Below the pieces are notes generated by a model. That model was not told where the DNA came from and ran no database searches. It saw nothing but the letters and a program-made list of their open reading frames with translations. A DNA stretch of 6,213 nt from Syntrophomonadaceae bacterium (GTDB taxonomy: Bacteria; Bacillota; Dethiobacteria; DTU022): positions 1 to 6,213 of the forward strand of contig SKPU01000119.1 in the NCBI GenBank assembly GCA_007119335.1, written 5' to 3'. Shown here piece after piece: positions 1 through 4,151 of the stretch (positions are counted from its first letter, which is position 1; every line of letters begins with the position of its first letter). The position numbers and the translations under genes were made by a program.

Positions 1-18
1 AGAAAGGAAATTGTTGTA

Positions 19-759
19 ATGCGCGTTTGGGATATTCATCCGGGCTATCTGTCCCGGCAAAGCCTTTTGGGGCAGCATGCTGAAATTCATGCCTTACATG
101 CAGTGATTGATGGACAGAAGAAAGGCTATGCTGCCCATCCGGAAACCCTGCGCTGGCAGAAAAACCCAGCCCGCTTAATAAAGGTTCATGCCCTGACGGT
201 CTCGGAGATGCTATTGCGCGGTTTTAATCATGCCAGTCCTCTAAAAAACTCTGCCTGCAGCGATCAGGATTCCAAAGCAAAACAGAATTGTAATCCCTTG
301 CAATATATTGATCATCCGGTGGATCAGGTTTCCATTTTAAGGCGCAAATACCTGGCTAAAAACCAGCAGGGTCGGATTCCCCTGCCTAAAAACGGTTTTG
401 AACTCTGGGCAAACTATAAATACTCAGTCATGTCCCGGGGCTACAATTATTATAAAGAAATCCAGGGCTTGCTGCGGGGGCAATGCAGGTGCCCCCTGGA
501 AGAAGCGGGACACCTGATCGATCAGATAATAGCTATTATGGATTTACCGATTATTACTCCTGCTTTGAGTAATGTTGTCGATCACCTCTGGGGCTATTTT
601 AAAAAGGAAGCTTCCGCAGCCGAAAAAGAGATCTATCTAAAAAGGAAAACTAAAGATCTGCCCTTTCTAATCAGTTTTTTTTATGATTTGGCCGGGAAGT
701 ATGATCACCCCTACTTGCTGCATTCCACTATTTTTGCCGATTTTACAGAACCATCATGA
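19..759 (+). CDS. Pyrimidine dimer DNA glycosylase-like / DUF1722 fusion protein
   Basis: This 246-residue protein has two recognisable parts. Residues 1-75 look like the bacterial branch of the T4 endonuclease V-like family (Pyr_excise): MRVWDIHPGYLSRQ at the N-terminus, LLGQHAEIHAL (E22 is the likely counterpart of the T4 catalytic Glu), GYAAHPETLRW at 36-46, and RGFNHASPL at 67-75. Residues about 127-240 look like DUF1722, the domain also found in YbgA: LWANYKYSVMSR at 129-140 and DHLWGYFKKE at 188-197. The linker carries GRIPLP (118-123). By family the first domain may act in repair of UV damage, but in T4 the N-terminal amine is catalytic and I cannot show that here. The role of DUF1722 is unknown. 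The ATG at 19 is preceded by AAAGGA at 3-8. The gene converges on rubrerythrin with a 28-nt gap and no visible terminator. Family assignment is by recalled motifs; activity is inferred. Confidence 0.8.
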   Translation: MRVWDIHPGYLSRQSLLGQHAEIHALHAVIDGQKKGYAAHPETLRWQKNPARLIKVHALTVSEMLLRGFNHASPLKNSACSDQDSKAKQNCNPLQYIDHPVDQVSILRRKYLAKNQQGRIPLPKNGFELWANYKYSVMSRGYNYYKEIQGLLRGQCRCPLEEAGHLIDQIIAIMDLPIITPALSNVVDHLWGYFKKEASAAEKEIYLKRKTKDLPFLISFFYDLAGKYDHPYLLHSTIFADFTEPS

Positions 760-787
760 ATTATTTTACCCTACCTATAAAAACTTT

Positions 788-1285
788 CTAAAACTGTTGA
801 AATACTTTTTTGGCAGCATTGCATATCGGGCAGTTATCAGGAGCCGGATCCATACCGACCCAACCACATACCGGGCACAAATAAATTGCTTTTTCTTCAG
901 CATCACTTCCAGCTGCCACTTTTTTCTGCAGCTCATTAAACATTGATCCATGTACTTTTTCTGCCGCATTGGCGTATTCAAAAGTTTGAATTGCTTGTTT
1001 ATGCCCATCTTGTTTTGCTTCCGCAATAAATTCGGGATACATCTCACTAAACTCGTAATGTTCGCCTTCGGCTGCTGCCTTAAGATTTTCTGAAGTGCTG
1101 TTTACTTTCTCAGCTATTTCCAAATGCTTTAAGGCATGAATGGTTTCAGCTTCGGCAATAGCTTTAAACATTCTTGCGACATTCTTATAACCTTCCTTTT
1201 CAGCTTTTTTGGCAAATCCCAGGTATTTGCGGTTAGCCTGTGATTCTCCGGCAAATGCAGCCATTAAATTTTCTTTGGTTTTCAT
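788..1285 (-). CDS. rbr: Rubrerythrin (diiron peroxidase with C-terminal rubredoxin domain)
   Basis: This 165-residue cytoplasmic protein is a classical rubrerythrin. Rubrerythrins reduce hydrogen peroxide in anaerobes, using electrons passed through rubredoxin or NADH-linked partners. The ferritin-like four-helix domain spans about residues 1-125. Its diiron ligands are visible: E14 in GESQAN, E47 and H50 in AETIH, the acidic cluster E75/E78/E81 in GEHYEFSEMYPEF, and E109/H112 in AEKVH. The C-terminal rubredoxin-like domain has CPVCG (C137, C140) and CPIC (C152, C155), an FeS4 site. The length is slightly short but normal for the compact clostridial type. The start is supported by AAGGAGAGGA (minus strand, 1291-1300), 5 nt from the ATG, with the core AAGGAG 9 nt away. 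It is transcribed divergently from the Fe-S operon, which suggests shared control under oxidative stress; this is inferred. No terminator is visible downstream. Confidence 0.95.
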   Translation of the reverse strand: MKTKENLMAAFAGESQANRKYLGFAKKAEKEGYKNVARMFKAIAEAETIHALKHLEIAEKVNSTSENLKAAAEGEHYEFSEMYPEFIAEAKQDGHKQAIQTFEYANAAEKVHGSMFNELQKKVAAGSDAEEKAIYLCPVCGWVGMDPAPDNCPICNAAKKVFQQF

Positions 1286-1290
1286 TTTTA

Positions 1291-1300
1291 TCCTCTCCTT
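1291..1300 (-). promoter_or_regulatory. Ribosome binding site of rubrerythrin
   Basis: Minus-strand AAGGAGAGGA just upstream of the ATG at 1285. It fixes the rubrerythrin start. Confidence 0.8.
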
Positions 1301-1317
1301 TATTTATTGTAGTTATC

Positions 1318-1331
1318 TACGCAAAAGCGTA
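1318..1331. repeat. Small inverted repeat TACGC-AAAA-GCGTA in the rubrerythrin leader
   Basis: Perfect 5-bp arms (1318-1322 and 1327-1331) around AAAA, located 33-46 bp upstream of the rubrerythrin ATG. It could be an operator half or a weak hairpin in the leader. Its right arm is part of an 11-mer that recurs at 1494-1504. Confidence 0.4.
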
Positions 1332-1387
1332 AATAGCTAGTTCCAAGAAAACGCTTCAATCCCTTCACTCAAAAGTTAAAATCCGTA

Positions 1388-1416
1388 GTTACAAAGCTTT
1401 TAAAAAAGATGGTCAA
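1388..1416 (-). promoter_or_regulatory. Candidate sigma-A promoter for rubrerythrin
   Basis: On the minus strand, TTGACC (1411-1416) lies 17 nt from TGTAAC (1388-1393). The -35 matches 5 of 6 consensus bases and the -10 matches 4 of 6. This predicts a start near 1380 and a leader of about 95 nt. The -35 is 6 bp from the -35 of the opposing operon promoter. The match is reasonable but the -10 is weak, so another start closer to the gene is possible. Confidence 0.4.
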
Positions 1417-1422
1417 GCACTA

Positions 1423-1451
1423 TTGACAATAAATCCCGCATATCCTATAAT
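1423..1451 (+). promoter_or_regulatory. Consensus sigma-A promoter of the Fe-S / sulfur operon
   Basis: TTGACA (1423-1428), a 17-nt spacer, and TATAAT (1446-1451): perfect -35, -10 and spacing. A start near 1458 gives a leader of about 67 nt before the ATG at 1525. The -10 lies within an imperfect CC...GG palindrome (1444-1456), and an AT-rich imperfect palindrome follows at 1459-1474. Either could hold a repressor such as an Rrf2-type regulator, but I cannot match a known operator consensus. Confidence 0.88.
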
Positions 1452-1524
1452 ATTGGTAGTAATTATATTATAACTTTTAAACGGAGTCAAGGTAAGCGTA
1501 AATATTAAGTAAGGAGCTGTTATC

Positions 1525-2718
1525 ATGAAAGCAATCAACTTAGATTATACAGCGGCAGCACCGCTCGATCAAGAGGTAATTCAGGCCATGCTGCCTTATT
1601 TTATCGAACATTACGGGAATCCTTCCAGCGGGCATAGCCTGGGTGAGAAGCCGCGTAAAGCAATCGATGAGGCCCGCGAAAAGGTGGCGCGTCTGATCGG
1701 TGCACAGGCAAAAGAGATCATTTTTACTGCCACAGCATCTGAGGCAAACAACCTTGCTATAAAAGGTTTGATTGCAGGAGGCAGGAAGAAAGGAAACCAT
1801 ATTATAGCTTCTTCAATAGAGCACTTTTCGGTGCTCAATCAGTTGAAGACATTGCAAAAAGAAGGTTTTGAAGTAACTTTGCTTCCGGTAGATCGTTACG
1901 GAATAGTCGATCCCGATCAGCTAGCGTCAGCAATTACCGAGCAAACTATTTTAATATCGATCCAAACTGCCAATCCTGAAATCGGGACCATTCAACCGAT
2001 TGAAGAACTGGCTGCCCTGGCCCGTGAAAATGAAATACCCTTCCATACTGATGCAGCAGCCGCTGCAGGATGGATCCCTATTGATGTTGAGAAAACAGGG
2101 GTTGATCTGCTTAGCCTGGCCGGTGACCAGTTTTATGGCCCGAAAGGTTCTGCTGCACTTTTTGTGCGGCGCGGAACCAGGATGCGGCCTTTGATTGAGG
2201 GAGGCATTCAGGAAAAAGGCCTGCGGGCCGGTACTGAAAACGTGCCTGCCCTGGTGGGGATGGGAGAAGCAGCCAGGCTGGCCTATGATTCTATCGAAGA
2301 GCGGCCTAAAAAAATTGCAGACCTCCGGGATCAGCTTAAAGAAAGTTTATTTAATGAGATTCCTCACCTTCATCTAAACGGGCATCCTGAACAGCGGCTG
2401 CCTCGTAACTTAAACATTTCGGTTGAATTTGTTGAAGGGGAAGCCCTTTTGATGAGGCTCGATATGGCCGGTATATATGTTTCGAGCGGATCTTCCTGCA
2501 CCTCGCAGGCTTTGAAATCATCACATGTTTTGAGTGCTATTGGAGTCTCTGCGGAATTGGCCCAGGGATCATTGCTTTTGACGTTAGATAAAGACAGCAG
2601 CGCTGATGATATTACCTACATAACCGGGCAATTGGCCCAGGTGGCCGAATTGTTAAGGAATATGTCCCCGCTGTACCACCAGTTTATGAAGGAGGGAAAC
2701 AAAAATGCCCGAGTATAG
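1525..2718 (+). CDS. IscS/NifS-like protein lacking the PLP lysine (probable non-canonical or pseudo cysteine desulfurase)
   Basis: The 397-residue protein aligns throughout with group I cysteine desulfurases: NLDYTAAAPLD (5-15), GNPSSGHSLG (31-40), SEANNLAIKG (72-81), IEH (98-100), NPEIG (150-154), HTDA (174-177), YGPKG (204-208), RAGTENV (234-240) and the cysteine loop SSGSSCTS (320-327, C325). Normal members use PLP to release sulfur from cysteine and pass it to IscU. Here the Schiff-base lysine is absent: the usual SGHK is A199-G200-D201-Q202 (GAC CAG at 2125-2130). Relative to E. coli IscS from memory, Q183 becomes A179, N155 becomes P151, S203 becomes A199, and the carboxylate-binding R354 becomes L351. 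His100 and Asp176 remain. The frame is intact on both sides, so this is not a frameshift. AAGGAG (1511-1516) sits 8 nt before the ATG. The gene overlaps iscU. It probably offers C325 as a persulfide carrier or cluster ligand. Fold is certain; function is inferred. Confidence 0.93.
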   Translation: MKAINLDYTAAAPLDQEVIQAMLPYFIEHYGNPSSGHSLGEKPRKAIDEAREKVARLIGAQAKEIIFTATASEANNLAIKGLIAGGRKKGNHIIASSIEHFSVLNQLKTLQKEGFEVTLLPVDRYGIVDPDQLASAITEQTILISIQTANPEIGTIQPIEELAALARENEIPFHTDAAAAAGWIPIDVEKTGVDLLSLAGDQFYGPKGSAALFVRRGTRMRPLIEGGIQEKGLRAGTENVPALVGMGEAARLAYDSIEERPKKIADLRDQLKESLFNEIPHLHLNGHPEQRLPRNLNISVEFVEGEALLMRLDMAGIYVSSGSSCTSQALKSSHVLSAIGVSAELAQGSLLLTLDKDSSADDITYITGQLAQVAELLRNMSPLYHQFMKEGNKNARV

Positions 2719-3088
2719 TGAAAAAGTAATGGAGCATTTTACAAAACCGCGCAATATCGGGGAAATTGAAGAGCCTGATGGAGTAGGCGAAGTCGGTAAT
2801 CCCACTTGCGGTGATATGATGAAATTTACAATCAAGGTTAAGGATAATCGCCTGGAAGATGTTAAATATTTTACGTTCGGCTGCGGAGCAGCGATAGCTG
2901 TTTCGAGCATGGTTTCAGAAATGGCCAAAGGTAAAACTATTGAAGATGCTTTAAAGATCACCAATAAACAGGTAGCTGAAGAACTGGGCGGACTGCCCGG
3001 TAATAAGATGCACTGTTCGAACCTTGGGGCAGATGCTCTGCATAAGGCAATTGAAGATTACAAGGAAAAGCAAAAGGTCGAAGCCTGA
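2705..3088 (+). CDS. iscU: IscU/NifU-N type iron-sulfur cluster scaffold protein
   Basis: This 127-residue protein matches IscU along its whole length. It is the cytoplasmic scaffold on which [2Fe-2S] clusters are built before transfer. The ligands are all present: C35 and D37 in NPTCGD, C60 in FGCGAAIA, and H103-C104 in KMHCSNL. The N-terminus has the usual YSEKVMEHFTKPRNIG. The D37 position normally makes the cluster labile for transfer. The HscA chaperone-binding motif LPPVK of E. coli IscU is LPGNK here (97-101), so dedicated HscA recognition is doubtful. The ATG at 2705 lies inside the end of the IscS-like gene (14-nt overlap), with AAGGAGG at 2689-2695. This arrangement suggests translational coupling and a stoichiometric complex. 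It is a stand-alone scaffold without the C-terminal NifU domain. Confidence 0.95.
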   Translation: MPEYSEKVMEHFTKPRNIGEIEEPDGVGEVGNPTCGDMMKFTIKVKDNRLEDVKYFTFGCGAAIAVSSMVSEMAKGKTIEDALKITNKQVAEELGGLPGNKMHCSNLGADALHKAIEDYKEKQKVEA

Positions 3089-3207
3089 AATATCAAGCAT
3101 GGATTTTAAAATATCCAGACTTAAGGTAATCCTGAAGAAGGCTGTTTTAAGATCAGGCGGACCGGTAGCAGCTGCGGTTTCTTGTGATCAATAGGGAGGT
3201 TATTAAA

Positions 3208-3555
3208 ATGAGCAAAGAAGAGTTAGGAATGGGAGCAGGCGGGGCAACCTGCAGCTGCCCTTTCTGCGATGAACCAATTTGTCCTGATAACAGCGAAGGA
3301 AGTTATACCTGCAAAAATGATGGAAAGCTTATAATTCACCGGGTTGATTGTGTTGGATTATACTGCCCGGTGCCGGTGATGCGGGCTAAAGAGGAGATAG
3401 ATCAACTGGAAGAAGGCTGCTTGCTGGAGGTCACTGCAGATGACCCCGCTTCAGCGGAAGATATTCCACGCTGGGCAAAAAGAGCAGGACACCTGCTGGT
3501 GAACATGAAGAAGGATGGCGAAGAATACCGCTTTTTAATTCAAAAAGGAAATTAG
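3208..3555 (+). CDS. TusA/SirA-family sulfur carrier with Cys-rich N-terminal extension
   Basis: The 115-residue product has a TusA-like domain at about 43-113. It begins HRVDCVGLYCPVPVMRAKEEI, where C53 of CPVP is the family's persulfide-carrying cysteine, and continues with LEVTADDPASAEDIPRWAKRAGH, the typical second half. TusA proteins pass sulfur between desulfurases, rhodaneses, DsrE-type proteins and acceptors. Residues 1-42 are additional: C15, C17, C20, C25 and C35 in TCSCPFCDEPIC...YTC resemble a small zinc or Fe-S knuckle. I chose the ATG at 3208 because GGGAGG (3194-3199) lies 8 nt before it; an upstream in-frame GTG at 3184 has no such site. It follows iscU after 119 nt and precedes the DsrE-like gene by 13 nt. 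Its position suggests sulfur delivery to the IscS-like/IscU pair (inferred). Confidence 0.87.
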   Translation: MSKEELGMGAGGATCSCPFCDEPICPDNSEGSYTCKNDGKLIIHRVDCVGLYCPVPVMRAKEEIDQLEEGCLLEVTADDPASAEDIPRWAKRAGHLLVNMKKDGEEYRFLIQKGN

Positions 3556-3559
3556 GAGG
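3554..3559 (+). promoter_or_regulatory. Ribosome binding site AGGAGG overlapping the tusA-like stop codon
   Basis: AGGAGG begins inside the TAG stop (3553-3555) of the TusA-like gene and lies 9 nt before the ATG of the DsrE-like gene. The arrangement supports coupled translation of the two sulfur carriers. Confidence 0.7.
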
Positions 3560-3568
3560 TTTTATCTA

Positions 3569-3943
3569 ATGGCAGAATCGAAAAATATCTTGTACGTGCA
3601 GACCAGCGGAATCGAAACTCCGGAGAGGCTTTATTCCCCGCTGATCTTAGCCCAGACAGCGAAGGCGATGGGGCTGGAGGCTACGGTCTACTTCTTAGGG
3701 CTTGGTTTGAAAAACCTGGTCAAAGGGGAAGCGGAAAAAGTGAAAATCGGTGAGTTCCCGACCCTTAAAGAGGTCATGAAGCAAAGTGCTGAACAGGGAG
3801 TGAAGATCATGGCCTGCCAGCAGAGCATGCAGCTATTCGGTGGTGAAATTAAGGCAGAAGACTTGATAGAAGAAGCAACAATTGCCGGGGCAGCCACCTT
3901 AAATGACCTGGCCCTGGATGCTGATGCGGTACTTACATTTTAA
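3569..3943 (+). CDS. DsrE-like family protein (putative sulfur carrier)
   Basis: This 124-residue protein has the DsrE/DsrF/YchN-like alpha/beta pattern. It starts with a strand (NILYVQTSG, 6-14) and helix (PLILAQTAKAMG), then ATVYFLGLGLKNLVKG at 38-53, and the strand with the likely active cysteine, KIMACQQSMQLFG (79-91, C83). DsrE-type proteins accept or donate persulfide sulfur, often with TusA partners. TusA and DsrE genes are frequent neighbours in sulfur-metabolising prokaryotes, as here. The protein appears cytoplasmic, with no signal peptide or membrane segment. It is the last gene of the operon and ends in a double stop, TAATAA. Which protein donates sulfur to which cannot be told from sequence. 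A peroxiredoxin-like label is sometimes given to such proteins without proof. Confidence 0.85.
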   Translation: MAESKNILYVQTSGIETPERLYSPLILAQTAKAMGLEATVYFLGLGLKNLVKGEAEKVKIGEFPTLKEVMKQSAEQGVKIMACQQSMQLFGGEIKAEDLIEEATIAGAATLNDLALDADAVLTF

Positions 3944-3948
3944 TAAAA

Positions 3949-4027
3949 AAAATTCTGCCGTTCGGAAGGACTTTTATCAACCATGGCGAATCGTTATTAT
4001 TGTAGCATGGTAGAACGGCAGGGTTTT
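3949..4027. repeat. Long-range inverted repeat with nested inner repeat
   Basis: CTGCCGTTC (3955-3963) is perfectly complementary to GAACGGCAG (4013-4021). With two G-U pairs the RNA stem extends to 15 bp, AAAATTCTGCCGTTC against GAACGGCAGGGTTTT. Inside it, ACCATG (3980-3985) pairs with CATGGT (4006-4011). It begins 6 nt after the DsrE-like stop codon. It could be the 3' structure of the operon mRNA, a small structured RNA, or a remnant of a miniature element. The large internal part is unlike a standard intrinsic terminator. Confidence 0.55.
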
Positions 4028-4040
4028 GGGATTTGCTTAT

Positions 4041-4071
4041 TATGCCGGCCATATCGAGCCGGTATATTTTT
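4041..4071 (+). terminator. Intrinsic terminator 1 between the sulfur operon and the TRAP operon
   Basis: TATGCCGGC (4041-4049) pairs with GCCGGTATA (4058-4066), giving 9 bp with one G-U pair and an 8-nt loop. Five T follow at 4067-4071. The GC core plus T-run fits rho-independent termination of the upstream operon. Confidence 0.75.
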
Positions 4072-4078
4072 GCTGAAT

Positions 4079-4106
4079 AATACTCCCACCCGGAGTATTT
4101 ATTTTT
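4079..4106 (+). terminator. Intrinsic terminator 2 (tandem)
   Basis: AATACTCC (4079-4086) pairs perfectly with GGAGTATT (4092-4099) around CACCC, followed by TATTTTT (4100-4106). The stem has less GC than the preceding terminator. It lies only 8 nt after it, so it is a back-up terminator or part of a regulated leader. Confidence 0.65.
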
Positions 4107-4115
4107 GCCCTGACC

Positions 4116-4132
4116 GTTGATTAAAAATCAAC
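4116..4132. promoter_or_regulatory. Perfect palindrome upstream of dctP, possible operator
   Basis: GTTGATT-AAA-AATCAAC: perfect 7-bp arms with a 3-nt centre, ending 4 nt before the GAGGAGG of dctP. It could be the binding site of a repressor (TRAP operons are often controlled by GntR- or IclR-type regulators) or an RNA hairpin next to the ribosome binding site. No regulator gene is present in the window. Confidence 0.45.
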
Positions 4133-4136
4133 TTTC

Positions 4137-4143
4137 GAGGAGG
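4137..4143 (+). promoter_or_regulatory. Ribosome binding site of dctP, deciding a TTG start
   Basis: GAGGAGG lies 8 nt before TTG (4152-4154) but 14 nt before the next in-frame ATG (4158-4160). The spacing favours the TTG start. The two choices differ by only two residues. Confidence 0.65.
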
Positions 4144-4151
4144 AAAAAGCA

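Noticed and set aside
476..496. GGGGGC / GCCCCC hairpin in the first gene as a regulatory element
   Set aside because: Only 6 bp, inside a well-supported coding frame and without a T-run.
760..787. Bidirectional terminator between the two convergent genes
   Set aside because: No hairpin with a T-run can be found in this 28-nt gap.
775..1047. Open frame overlapping the rubrerythrin gene in another frame of the same strand
   Set aside because: It is a shadow of rubrerythrin, which has the diiron and rubredoxin motifs and its own ribosome site.
1459..1474. PerR-type operator after the operon -10
   Set aside because: Only the right half (ATTATAA, 1467-1473) fits the PerR consensus; the left half matches poorly in this AT-rich stretch.
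2110..2140. Frameshift as the cause of the missing lysine in the IscS-like protein
   Set aside because: Family residues are in frame immediately before (DLLSLAG) and after (FYGPKG), so the HK to DQ change is by substitution.
3184..3207. Longer start (GTG at 3184) for the TusA-like gene
   Set aside because: No ribosome site precedes it, while GGGAGG (3194-3199) fits the ATG at 3208 and would lie inside the longer frame.
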